A DNA stretch of 64,000 bases. Source: Sedimentibacter saalensis. Its GTDB lineage: Bacteria > Bacillota > Clostridia > Tissierellales > Sedimentibacteraceae. The notes beneath the pieces were generated by a model. It saw only the letters and a program-made list of their open reading frames with translations. It had not been told where the DNA came from and made no database searches. The translations under genes and the position numbers were made by a program. Each line of letters opens with the position of its first letter. Position 1 is the stretch's first letter. The DNA is taken from the NCBI RefSeq assembly GCF_007830175.1, contig NZ_VLKH01000012.1, forward strand, positions 62,001 to 126,000, in the 5' to 3' direction. Positions 7,354 through 16,200 of the stretch are shown piece after piece.

Positions 7354-10300
7354 CTACATAAAATATCTAAAATCATATGCTTGGTTATAAATAACTTCTT
7401 CTTGTTTCGACATCCTAGATAGTACCTTTGCAAAATCTAACGTAACCGGTAATACCTTATATAGACTATCTCCACTATTCCAATTCATTTTTGTAAGCAT
7501 CAGAATCTCATTAACCAAAGTTTCACCTGAAGCTTTTCCATAATAGCGCCTAACTAACAATGGTGAAGGAATACCTCGGCCACCTTTATAATAATTCATT
7601 TTACCTTTTAAATCCTCATGCTGAATTGTTCCATGTGTCCAAATCAAAAAAGAGTCATCTGTTACCTTGATAGTTGTTCCTCTTTTAATTGCAAAATTAG
7701 CAGCCCCATCTGTTGCTCTTTCTCCAAAGCGAATAGCTCGCCATGGTGACAATTCTTGAATTTGCAATAATTCTATATCATCAATGCCTTCTAGTGCTTG
7801 TGTAAATCCCTTAATTTCTTCGTTCGTAAAAGGAGTTGTTTTGTGAACAACAATTCGACTAAGTCTTTGCGTTGGCGAAGAACGATAGTATTGTTCGCGT
7901 AAGGAGCTCATGACTGCCCTTGCTTCATCGCATTTCATATATGGATTGTGTCCTTTAAATTGAGGATTTTCAATTTTTCTCATAATAAGTCTAATTCCAG
8001 TACCAGTACAATCAAATAATTGACTACATCCTATTGAAATACCTTTTTTCTGAGAATACGCATAACTAATTCCTACAAATGCAGTATCTGATTCAAAAAA
8101 TGCTGGATGCCACAACACTCCATTTGCTTTAGCATATAAGCTTGTAGATAGTCCCCACATAACCTTACAATTATCATAATAGTTAATTGACTTTTCTTCT
8201 ATAAACTGAATTTTCACACCTTTATCCGTTCCATAAAGTTTAATAGCATCATGTAGATTAAAATCATTAATTCCATCTATGTCTTCACGGAATCGCTTAA
8301 ATTTATTTGGAATATATATAATTAAAACATCAGTTTCCAAAGAATTAGTTGCGATTTTATCAATACCTCTTTTTAGCATTGCTACAAAAGCATTTCTAGA
8401 AATTGCTAAGGCTTTCTTTTCATCATAAATTAAACATCTCAATTTATCATCTTTATCAGGAATATCCAAACCTCTTCTATAAATTGATTCAAAACCTGAA
8501 TATGGCTGAAGGAATCCATCATTTGAATTTTTCAATGTTCCCTTATTTTTCAATCTATTTAAATGAGATATTAACTTATCAACTTGTTGATCTGGTGCTA
8601 TAATACTGATTCTTATTGATGCTCTTATTATACCTTTAGAAAATGACACATCTATTGGCGCATAAGCAATTAACCCTTTTATCTGATTAATTGTTACTTT
8701 TTTATCATCCTTATCCACATTAAATGACATCTTAGGCTCTTCAAATTGATACGAATCAATGTTTGGCCATGATAATTTTCTATCTAGTCCATTGCTACTT
8801 AAGCAAACCTTCGAAAAACGTAATATGAATTTCTTCTTTTCAAATATGATTTCTTTATTTTGTACAATTAAAAGATTATTCCATAAATACAATTTTTCGT
8901 TATATTGTTTATTATATAATTTAGACATTATGTCATTAATTAACGTCTGCTTCTGTGTATCTTCAATTTTATATCCATCCTTTTGTTCCATATAAACCGT
9001 AGGAAGCAATGACAAATAAAACTTAGAGTTTTCATAATGTATATACATCTCACAAGCATCATACTTCCAATAGTTTTCCATGTACTCTGTTCTTGAATTC
9101 AACAGGTAAAATTTTAATTTGTCAAATGGTTTAATATTCTTTCTTCTACATAAAACATCTGAAATAAGATCATATAACATTCCTATATAGATTGAATTAT
9201 CACGATATAAATCTTTAGCTGGAATACTATCTTCTATTATTTTAGAAAGTATATGTCCCTTAAATACACTATTAATATCTTCCTCATTCTCTAAACAATA
9301 TATGCGTCCAGAATATAATGCCGCAATAATTTTATTTCCTACGTTTACTCTTCGAAGCTCTTTCCAAGATGTAATGTCTGTCTGAAAGGACATACACATA
9401 GGTATTTCTTCAGCCAAAAACGTATTTGTTTTGATAAAATGATCCGGGTGTTTTGCCATAAAGGTAATAGGCAATTTTCTCTTGTGAAAATTTTTCCATT
9501 GTCCATCAATTAATTCATTGGAAATCTCTACAGCTTGATAACATTGATATAATATTTCATCAAACCCATCTATTTCTACAATTGCTGACAACTCATTAAC
9601 TTGACAGATTTTTTCCATCAATTCTCTTACACGTTCGTTAATTTCTCCACCTTTTTGAATCATCCATATCAATCCATACTTTAATGATTCAAAATTGTTC
9701 TCTAATTCTGACATAATAGACTCATCGCTACCAGAATAGCCTATTACAATTATTCCTTTTCCATTAATTTGTCTTACGAATTTATCACTAATCAAGTTTT
9801 CAAGACTTTGCAACTCTTGTGTAGTATTTTTTATTTTATCGTATCTATAATCTCCATGCAATTTATATATTTTTATAAAAGATTCATCTCCAGTCATAGT
9901 GGCATTAGCTTGATTAGCGGAACTATGCACTTTGAAAGACTGTGTTGGTGATAACATACTTATACCGTTTTCAACCAATGAATCAAAATTTGTTGTCCAT
10001 ACACTCTGTACAAACCCATTAATCATTAGATGTCCTAAACAGAGATGTCCTAATGATGGCTTTCTGTCTCTAACCAAGTCCTGTATAAATTTTTCTCTAG
10101 CAATACTTGTGGGGAAACATTTTTCAAAATAATAAGCATATTCAATAGGAGACCATAGGGGAGGATTATCTAATGTGCTGTCAAAATAATTTTGCAATTT
10201 AATTCTGACTTGTTTAGATTGAAGATCCTTCATAAATTCAGACGATGTATTTGTATTTGAACAGAAAATCTGTTGTTTAAAATACCAAACAAGATTTCCG

Positions 10301-10413
10301 CCAGTGGGTATACCTGCTTGTACAGATGCACCAGAACCAAGGAAAAAGTCAAAACTATTTTTCCCCATAATCTTAAATGTACGAATAAAATCACTTTGAT
10401 TCATGTAACGCAC
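7354..10413 (-). CDS. Fused SIR2-APAZ-short Argonaute defence protein (single-chain SPARSA-like)
   Basis: A 1019-residue one-chain version of the short prokaryotic Argonaute NADase system. The N-terminal SIR2 domain has GSGAS (26-30), TTNFD (140-144), KLHGD (184-188, His186 catalytic) and GYSGSDESI (225-233). The middle (about 290-560) is the expected place of APAZ. The C-terminal MID-PIWI part shows RIVVHK (H857) and the classic tail TKMNWNS...LPVT...FRYFM. In PIWI the first catalytic Asp is replaced: AFVGISYAYS has Ser783, so no slicing is expected. Known relatives use guide-directed binding of plasmid or phage nucleic acid to trigger NAD+ depletion and cell death. The start is GTG at 10413, nine bases from AGGAGG. 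Confidence 0.9.
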   Translation of the reverse strand: MRYMNQSDFIRTFKIMGKNSFDFFLGSGASVQAGIPTGGNLVWYFKQQIFCSNTNTSSEFMKDLQSKQVRIKLQNYFDSTLDNPPLWSPIEYAYYFEKCFPTSIAREKFIQDLVRDRKPSLGHLCLGHLMINGFVQSVWTTNFDSLVENGISMLSPTQSFKVHSSANQANATMTGDESFIKIYKLHGDYRYDKIKNTTQELQSLENLISDKFVRQINGKGIIVIGYSGSDESIMSELENNFESLKYGLIWMIQKGGEINERVRELMEKICQVNELSAIVEIDGFDEILYQCYQAVEISNELIDGQWKNFHKRKLPITFMAKHPDHFIKTNTFLAEEIPMCMSFQTDITSWKELRRVNVGNKIIAALYSGRIYCLENEEDINSVFKGHILSKIIEDSIPAKDLYRDNSIYIGMLYDLISDVLCRRKNIKPFDKLKFYLLNSRTEYMENYWKYDACEMYIHYENSKFYLSLLPTVYMEQKDGYKIEDTQKQTLINDIMSKLYNKQYNEKLYLWNNLLIVQNKEIIFEKKKFILRFSKVCLSSNGLDRKLSWPNIDSYQFEEPKMSFNVDKDDKKVTINQIKGLIAYAPIDVSFSKGIIRASIRISIIAPDQQVDKLISHLNRLKNKGTLKNSNDGFLQPYSGFESIYRRGLDIPDKDDKLRCLIYDEKKALAISRNAFVAMLKRGIDKIATNSLETDVLIIYIPNKFKRFREDIDGINDFNLHDAIKLYGTDKGVKIQFIEEKSINYYDNCKVMWGLSTSLYAKANGVLWHPAFFESDTAFVGISYAYSQKKGISIGCSQLFDCTGTGIRLIMRKIENPQFKGHNPYMKCDEARAVMSSLREQYYRSSPTQRLSRIVVHKTTPFTNEEIKGFTQALEGIDDIELLQIQELSPWRAIRFGERATDGAANFAIKRGTTIKVTDDSFLIWTHGTIQHEDLKGKMNYYKGGRGIPSPLLVRRYYGKASGETLVNEILMLTKMNWNSGDSLYKVLPVTLDFAKVLSRMSKQEEVIYNQAYDFRYFM

Positions 10414-10722
10414 TTTTTTATACCTCCTGTCTATGATTCCTTTGTTTTATTAACATTTGAGTTATTAAGCTCTTAAAATTTCAGTAATAATCTCATAATA
10501 TAATCCTGCAAATATCAATTACATTTTTAATTATACTTCATTATACAATAATTTACAAATAATTGTCATTTTTTCCATCATAGGCACGATTTTTTAAGTT
10601 ATTTTATAATGTGTTTTATATAATTTTTATTTCTTTAAAAAGAACTTGCTTTTATATGTTATATAAGAAGAGAAAGCAACGAATATTATTTTAAAATTTT
10701 AATTGAATGAGAGGATTATAAT
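10414..10722. other. AT-rich spacer upstream of the Argonaute gene
   Basis: No gene is seen here. The first 20 bases hold the AGGAGG of the Argonaute gene. The rest is very AT-rich and must carry its promoter, but no single -35/-10 pair stands out. Confidence 0.5.
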
Positions 10723-10824
10723 ATGACAAGAAATGAATTTAATAAGGTAGTAGTTAATGAGATTAATAAAGCTGAATTTAAATGCTCTTCAAGTGGTAAA
10801 AAGGTTAATTTTGAAAGACAATAA
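10723..10824 (+). CDS. Small ORF, 33 aa, unknown
   Basis: ATG at 10723 is preceded at a good distance (eight bases) by GAGAGG. It encodes a basic 33-residue peptide, MTRNEFNKVVVNEINKAEF followed by a KCSSSGKKVNFERQ tail. It stands alone between the Argonaute gene and the restriction-modification pair. It could be a real small protein, for instance an antitoxin-like or regulatory peptide, or the start of a gene truncated by rearrangement. No family is recognised. Confidence 0.3.
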   Translation: MTRNEFNKVVVNEINKAEFKCSSSGKKVNFERQ

Positions 10825-11092
10825 AACTCATAGCGCCGATTTATATGTTTTATATAAAGTTTATTTAGGGGTCTACTTCTGAAACATTTATTTTTTATAC
10901 TAAAGTTTAATATACTTTACAATTTATATGCACCTTTGAAATATTTATTTTTATTATATCATAATTTTCTAATAAATATTATAGAAATCGCTTGCATGCA
11001 TAAAATTATAATTTAGACAAATTAGTCACCTGAATTCATACATTTATTATATTTTTTCATGCCATACTTATTCGTAAAACCAAAACAATCTA
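10825..11092. other. AT-rich spacer with no recognised feature
   Basis: Very AT-rich, with short A/T-only palindromes but no coding frame, no convincing terminator and no recognised RNA. It ends at the first rlmCD-like repeat. Confidence 0.4.
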
Positions 11093-11177
11093 GCGAAACT
11101 CCTTAATTCCGTCAAATTGTTTCCTCCCCTATGCAAAAATTCCCTTGAAACCACCTTCCAAAAGGATTAAAAACACC
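11093..11177 (-). repeat. rlmCD 3'-end repeat, copy A (terminator plus core)
   Basis: An imperfect copy of 13305-13393: core TTCCGTCAAATTGTTT (11107-11122), then CTATGCAAAAATTCCC and a hairpin that on the minus strand ends in TTTTT. It shares its order of parts with copies B and C but lacks the coding tail. It marks the left edge of the restriction-modification module. Confidence 0.65.
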
Positions 11178-11258
11178 TAATTAAAATATTTTTTGCATGA
11201 AAATTTTATGTATTATTTTTTATTTTTGTACATAACTTTGTTTAAGGGGGAGATAATT

Positions 11259-12140
11259 TTGAACTTAACAATTTATTTAAAAAATTCTTGTACAGATATG
11301 ATTGAAATTACGAATAATTCAATAGATTTAATTTTGACAAGCCCACCTTATTGGATGCTTAGAGATTATGAACAACAAGATCAAATCGGACTTGGTATGA
11401 CATATAAGCAATTTCTTTATTATTTAAGGAATAATATAATTGAATGCATTAGAGTCTTAAAAGAAGATTCATTAGCTATTTTTATAGTTGGTGACATTAG
11501 ACCCAAAGCAGGATATGGTGGAAAAGAAGAAGACTCAAGATGTAAAACATACCCTTTACAAGCTAATATAATTAATATCTTTGAAGAATTTGATTACGAC
11601 TTGTTTTCACATATTATTTGGAGTAAGACAAGCAATAAATCTTCAAAAATAATACCTGGTAATGTTGATAGTGAATTTGTTTATCCTCCATATATACATA
11701 TGGATTTATCTAATGAACACATTCTTGTATTTAGAAAGCCTGGAAAACGTAGAGATATTCCTCCTAGAGAAATATATAAACTTAAAGGAGATGTTATTGA
11801 TAAAAAAAGCGAAGCTACTATATGGTTGAAACCTATCTGGTTCATCGAACCAGTTAATAGTAAGACAACGAATCATCCTGCTCCTTTCCCTTCCGAATTA
11901 GTTGAACGGTTAATTAGGATGTTCAGTCTTAAGGAAGACACCATCTTGGATCCATTTTGTGGCTCAGGAACCACATTAAAAGCCGCTTTTAAGCTAGAGC
12001 GAAATGCAATAGGTTATGAAGTGAATGAGAACTACTTGAAAGAAATTATTAGCCATAATAACCTGTATAGGTATTACCTTGATGATAAAGGAAATTATTG
12101 TTATAACTCATATCAAAATTGGTATTGGACACTTTCTTAA
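11259..12140 (+). CDS. DNA methyltransferase, beta class, amino-methylating (type II R-M)
   Basis: A 293-aa S-adenosylmethionine-dependent DNA methyltransferase. Motif IV TSPPYW (27-32) comes before motif I DPFCGSGTT (231-239), the beta-class order; SPPY favours N4-cytosine methylation, although N6-adenine is not excluded. The start is TTG at 11259, six bases after AAGGGGGAG; an upstream ATG at 11193 has no ribosome site. The gene converges on, and overlaps by four bases, a PD-(D/E)XK protein on the other strand, the usual picture of a type II restriction-modification pair. The recognition sequence is not predictable here. It would protect host DNA from its partner. Confidence 0.88.
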   Translation: MNLTIYLKNSCTDMIEITNNSIDLILTSPPYWMLRDYEQQDQIGLGMTYKQFLYYLRNNIIECIRVLKEDSLAIFIVGDIRPKAGYGGKEEDSRCKTYPLQANIINIFEEFDYDLFSHIIWSKTSNKSSKIIPGNVDSEFVYPPYIHMDLSNEHILVFRKPGKRRDIPPREIYKLKGDVIDKKSEATIWLKPIWFIEPVNSKTTNHPAPFPSELVERLIRMFSLKEDTILDPFCGSGTTLKAAFKLERNAIGYEVNENYLKEIISHNNLYRYYLDDKGNYCYNSYQNWYWTLS

Positions 12141-13192
12141 AAGGGTCTTATATACTCTCTTGTATTTGTTATTTTTAATATATCCAAAATAGTTTTCTCA
12201 TAAATTTGTTTGCTTATTTCGGTAGAATAACCAGCCCCATAAGTTCTTTTTAATGCTTCACAGAAATCGCGGTTAATTATTAAAAAATTACTTATTTTAA
12301 TATTTAAATTATTATAATAATATAACGGCATAAATTCAAAAACTCTTTTCCATCTCCATTCTCCTTTTGTTGGATTATTTTTCCTTTTTTTAACCCTAGG
12401 ATTTGAATACCCTTCCAAAGTTTCATCATACCATAAAGGAGTCATATAAGATATATTATTGATTTGACAATATTCCTTTCTATTCATAATTGGCTTTTTT
12501 ACTCTAGCTATGAACAATTCATCTAAAACCCAGTTTTCTGGGATATAAAATTTTTGCACCTTTTGTTTAGAAGCACCTTTGGTTTTAATAAAAATTACTA
12601 TATCATTCACACCAAGATCTAGTGATGTAAGCTGTTCAGTGGGACACCAAATATGACTTTCTATTGCTGGCTTCACACCGTCTGCCCCTTCATAAAAATT
12701 TTTAGAAGTCTCCATTAACCAAATTTTTTGAATACTATGTTCTCTTACCTGTAAATTTAATAATTTATCATAATTACTTTTGCCGTATAATCTTAATTCT
12801 TCAAAATTCAGTTCAAAAACATCTATAACATCATCCTCTAGTCCTATAGGTAAATAATCATGTTTAGCTACTATAATGCATCCGTTTTTTATTTTAAATT
12901 CGTTATACTGCTCTTTATATTTCTTATCTGAATGATATTCAAATTGTGATGTTCTAAACTTGATTTCAGCTGGTCTTTTACCTTTCAAATCAAACTTTAC
13001 CATTATCTCATCAATATCCGGAAACCTTGTATTTCTAATGCGTAGCATATCAGATACCTTTATGAATTTTGATTTTTGATTTAAAAGTTTTCCATTAATG
13101 TAAACTGGTCTTAATTTTAGAGTATTATTATCAAATGAATAATTTATGAAGTTATAAAGAAATTCTTCTCTGAAATTAGACAAAAAATCCAT
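12137..13192 (-). CDS. Putative type II restriction endonuclease, PD-(D/E)XK type
   Basis: A 351-residue protein with no close family that I recognise by name. A candidate nuclease core is visible: P58-D59 in RFPDIDEI, then E76-I-K78 in PAEIKFRTSQF, the spacing of a PD-(D/E)XK active site. The adjacent methyltransferase converges with it, with overlapping 3' ends, which strongly suggests that this is the cognate endonuclease. The middle and C-terminal parts (about 150-350) are Trp/Tyr-rich and probably carry DNA recognition. Convergent order means each gene needs its own promoter. The start ATG at 13192 follows GGAGAG at a short distance. Confidence 0.7.
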   Translation of the reverse strand: MDFLSNFREEFLYNFINYSFDNNTLKLRPVYINGKLLNQKSKFIKVSDMLRIRNTRFPDIDEIMVKFDLKGKRPAEIKFRTSQFEYHSDKKYKEQYNEFKIKNGCIIVAKHDYLPIGLEDDVIDVFELNFEELRLYGKSNYDKLLNLQVREHSIQKIWLMETSKNFYEGADGVKPAIESHIWCPTEQLTSLDLGVNDIVIFIKTKGASKQKVQKFYIPENWVLDELFIARVKKPIMNRKEYCQINNISYMTPLWYDETLEGYSNPRVKKRKNNPTKGEWRWKRVFEFMPLYYYNNLNIKISNFLIINRDFCEALKRTYGAGYSTEISKQIYEKTILDILKITNTREYIRPF

Positions 13193-13304
13193 AAAGATTT
13201 TCTCTCCTTTCTAATATGTATAGTTTAGTAAATGCTTCTTCTTATTATTTCCTAAATTGCACATAATAAACCTATAAAAAACATATTAGTAACATTATAT
13301 ACAA
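13193..13304. other. Promoter-containing spacer of the endonuclease gene
   Basis: AT-rich sequence upstream of the putative endonuclease, with no separate gene. It must contain the promoter for that minus-strand gene. Confidence 0.35.
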
Positions 13305-13487
13305 TTCCGCGAAACCCCTTACTTCCGCCAAATTGTTTACCCACCTATACAAAAATTCCCTCGAAATCACCTTCCAAGGGAACATAAAGCACAGTAATAT
13401 TTAATTAAACAATAGTAAAACCCTTTGATTTCAACCTATTTCTTCTCTATCAACACAATTGTCTCCACGGTGTGGAGTGTTAATGGC
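13305..13487 (-). repeat. rlmCD 3'-end repeat, copy B (coding tail, terminator, core)
   Basis: Read on the minus strand, 13477 down to 13438 encodes T-V-E-T-I-V-L-I-E-K-K then stop, matching the end of the RlmCD family. Next come a terminator hairpin TTCCCT/AGGGAA with T-run (13382-13351) and the core TTCCGCCAAATTGTTT (13323-13338 on plus). This is a displaced 3' end of an rRNA m5U methyltransferase gene. It bounds the restriction-modification module on the right. Confidence 0.7.
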
Positions 13488-13699
13488 AGATAGCAAAAAA
13501 AAGGTTACCAGATGACTACCGTTGTATAAATAGTTAACTAACGTTTATATTACACTAATAGTACATAATGAAAAACATCATTTAAACTCAGTTAAATTAT
13601 TTCCATTTAAATCACATTTATTGTATCGATAGCTATCTAATCATCCCCCTCATTATTCATAATGTAATCTCCAATATTTTTTCAATATGTCTATTTAGC

Positions 13700-13985
13700 A
13701 TCTATTACATCCGAGCTTGCCTACAGATACTACGTAATATTTGAACCGCTTATCGCCTAATAGCTTGATACTGTTCTTCATTGTCAGTTGAAAACCTGCA
13801 GTATGTGCTACTTTCTTTCTGTTGGTTTGAATATTTTCAGCTAGATTAGTTATGTTCGCTCTTGCTGATATAACTGTAATACTTCTTGTCATCCTTTGTT
13901 TTTTCCTTTACTATAGTCGGTTTATTTATATTTATCATGCTTACACATTCATCATCTATAACTGTTCCCTTGCGTGCATCTTTTC
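13700..13985 (-). pseudogene. Large serine recombinase remnant, frameshifted
   Basis: From the ATG at 13892 one frame reads MTRSITVISARANITNLA then RKKVA, the usual N-terminal lead of clostridial site-specific recombinases. The following bases in a second frame read YCRFSTDNEEQ, the resolvase catalytic signature (normally AAYCRVSTDNEEQ). A frameshift therefore lies between them, and stops follow. Upstream (13985-13900) another decayed frame, KDARKGTVIDDECVSMI, can be read and may be the end of a neighbouring element gene. Only the N-terminal part survives. It lies between repeats B and C and is the likely remnant of the integrase that targeted this locus. Confidence 0.65.
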
Positions 13986-14104
13986 CATTCTTTATATAAT
14001 TGCTGCATTGCCATATGCAAGTCATTAGCTAAATTGTATATATTTTTTGCCTTGTGTTATTGTTAACGGTAAACACTAAATCCATTTAACAATTTTACAA
14101 AATT
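13986..14104. other. Degenerate spacer with traces of decayed coding sequence
   Basis: On the minus strand short frames such as LANDLHMAMQQLYKEWK can be read but are broken by shifts and stops. Nothing intact is present. Confidence 0.3.
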
Positions 14105-14247
14105 ATTTATTCCGCCAAATAGTATAACCCCCTATACAAAAATCCCTCAAACTTTCATCCAAGGGAATTAAAAATTAAAAAATTACGAAACCCATTGATT
14201 TCAACCATTTCTTCTCTATAAACACAACTGTCTCAACGTGTACCGAG
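14105..14247 (-). repeat. rlmCD 3'-end repeat, copy C (coding tail, terminator, core)
   Basis: It has the same three parts as copy B: a coding tail reading V-H-V-E-T-V-V-F-I-E-K-K on the minus strand (14247-14207), a TCCCTT/GAGGGA hairpin with T-run (about 14172-14139), and a diverged core TTCCGCCAAATAGTAT (14110-14125). It is 787 bases from copy B and 2,035 bases from the matching core inside the intact gene. Confidence 0.68.
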
Positions 14248-14525
14248 TTCTCATTATTGATGTCAAGGTTAAGCAGAACATATCATCCATTGCTAAGTAT
14301 TTTCATGGTTAAATGAAACATATCAATGGTTTTAAGGTTCTAGAGTACATATCGAGTGCCAGTGGTGTATCACTGTTTAAGATAATGTCAGTAGTTCTAT
14401 TGTAATAACTTGATGTAGTTGCTGACCATAATTATTTAAAGATACCAGAAAATCTTAATAGATGACTACTGAATTTATATTCACCCTACTATAGGTATTT
14501 CCATATGCTAAGCTATTGCTGATTC
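14248..14525. other. Spacer downstream of OLD-like gene, nothing intact
   Basis: Short broken frames only. No clear terminator for the OLD-like gene is visible in this stretch. Confidence 0.3.
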
Positions 14526-16130
14526 TCATTCACTATGGCTTGGTTTGTAGTCGACGATCGATTTTACGAATTTTCGAGCGGTTTCAAGATTACTCTCACT
14601 GTTAAGATTACCACGTTCCAGTATTGCATATACCCAATCTTTTTTATCTTTGTTAACAGTTTTATCGAAGCTCTCGATATCACCAATAGGAACTATAAAC
14701 AAGCCAGCAGAACGGAAAAAACTATCAATAGCACAAAATGCCGCTGGTGCCTCACCCGTGAAAACAGAAGAACCATTTTTCTTAATCATAGATCGGATTT
14801 TCCCGTTCTCTGCGTTTATACAGGCATAGACCTTGTTCATATTATCGGAGACATTATTCCAGTTAATCCCAAATGCAGAACTTAGGCTCTTAAGTTTGGC
14901 ACTATCATCTACAATATCAAAATCAGGAATTGCGACGACGGGAACTTTTAAAGCATTTAACGCAGCGACTACATCTTTCATTCTGTCTTTTCCTCCGCAA
15001 TGTGTGAACATAATATCCGGAGCCGTTTTTCCATCACTCTCAAAAATCGCGTCAAGAATTGCACGGTAAAACAAGCAATCATAATCACTCTCGCAAACTA
15101 CTATCTTTTCATGGAAAAGGCCATTCAAAATATTTGAATACCGCAACAAAGGGTTACTCCAGAGCTCCTTGATTTTATCGTTTCCAAGAGTATTCATGTG
15201 ATTTGTGTTGTCATCACGATTTATACGTATTACGATAACATTGTTATTGTCAGCGTCTAATAATCCATTTATAAAATCCGCGCTGTGTGTAGCAATAAAT
15301 AGCTGGCGTTCACATGGATTATTCTTGGCTAACATCTTGCCGAGAATTCGCGCTTGTGGTGGATGTAAAAACGCTTCGGGTTCGTCGATGAGGGTAACGG
15401 AGTGATCCGAAGTGAAAGTATCAAGCAAAATGCTGGCAAAGCTACGCATACCATCACCTTGTTTATCAAGCAAAGGTAGGGCTCTAACAGCATCATAATA
15501 CGAGCCCTCGCCGTCTCTTTGACCTTCCCATGAGGGACGTTTGCCGACTTGTAAAGCAACGTTAGTGCCTGCACGTCTGTTTACTATAAGCGCTTCCCCA
15601 AACGCCTCATAGAATAATTTTGAAATTGTATCTTCTATTGCATTAAACTCATAAACAGTATGCAATGAATTGTGCTGTTCTTGCGGAGAACCATTATAAA
15701 GCGGCTTCGTCTTCGAAGCAATCAACCGTTCTTCTGTATCCAGTCGATTCACAAACAATGTGAATAAGATGCTCAGCGAGTGATTATTCCACTGTGATTT
15801 CCATCCTTGAGGGTAAGTACCATTTCCTCCAAGCCAATAGTTTCCGTCGTCATCAAGCTTAAACTTGTTGACAACAAAATCATCATCAAATTCGCCTACG
15901 TAATCCGTTGTCAACTCTGACACAATAACAGAAGGACTTCTTGCATCCTTAATACGCAATTCAATATCACGTAGAACTTGACTCTTACCACTATTATTAG
16001 CTCCAGTAAAGACTACGATGCTGCCGTGAGTAAGCTGACGCGCAGTCCCATCGTTAAAAGTGATACTGTTTACAAAAACCTGTGGTTTTTGAGGTGCCTT
16101 TAACTCTAACCTTTCAACTTCTGTGTCCAT
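14526..16130 (-). CDS. OLD-family AAA ATPase with TOPRIM nuclease domain
   Basis: A 534-residue overcoming-lysogenization-defect type protein. The ABC/SMC-like ATPase half has Walker A GANNSGKS (43-50), a signature-like GDGMRSF (226-232) and Walker B LIDEPEAFLHP (from 247), with a switch His in ATHSADF. The C-terminal TOPRIM half shows the conserved Glu in VVCESDYD (E347) and acidic IPDFDIVDD (401-409). Such enzymes act as defence nucleases alone or with a partner. No UvrD helicase (Gabija) or other partner is next to it. The gene lies ten bases after the rlmCD stop on the same strand, and its AAGGAG overlaps the end of rlmCD, so read-through expression is likely. Confidence 0.85.
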   Translation of the reverse strand: MDTEVERLELKAPQKPQVFVNSITFNDGTARQLTHGSIVVFTGANNSGKSQVLRDIELRIKDARSPSVIVSELTTDYVGEFDDDFVVNKFKLDDDGNYWLGGNGTYPQGWKSQWNNHSLSILFTLFVNRLDTEERLIASKTKPLYNGSPQEQHNSLHTVYEFNAIEDTISKLFYEAFGEALIVNRRAGTNVALQVGKRPSWEGQRDGEGSYYDAVRALPLLDKQGDGMRSFASILLDTFTSDHSVTLIDEPEAFLHPPQARILGKMLAKNNPCERQLFIATHSADFINGLLDADNNNVIVIRINRDDNTNHMNTLGNDKIKELWSNPLLRYSNILNGLFHEKIVVCESDYDCLFYRAILDAIFESDGKTAPDIMFTHCGGKDRMKDVVAALNALKVPVVAIPDFDIVDDSAKLKSLSSAFGINWNNVSDNMNKVYACINAENGKIRSMIKKNGSSVFTGEAPAAFCAIDSFFRSAGLFIVPIGDIESFDKTVNKDKKDWVYAILERGNLNSESNLETARKFVKSIVDYKPSHSE

Positions 16131-16137
16131 TACAAAC

Positions 16138-16200
16138 TCCTTATTTCTGCCAAATTGTTTTCTTCCATATCAACACAACACACTCCACATGCTCCGTTCC
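16138..16200 (-). repeat. rlmCD 3' end: presumed integration target (copy D)
   Basis: The end of the intact gene carries the same coding tail (H-V-E-C-V-V-L-I-W-K-K) directly fused to the core TTCTGCCAAATTGTTT (16145-16160 on plus). The terminator that separates tail and core in copies B and C is missing here. This is what insertion of a module at the junction would leave. Confidence 0.6.

Noticed and set aside
14526..16130. Gabija or PARIS system
   Set aside because: The OLD-like protein fits as a possible GajA relative, but no UvrD-type helicase or second subunit is adjacent, so a stand-alone OLD call is safer.
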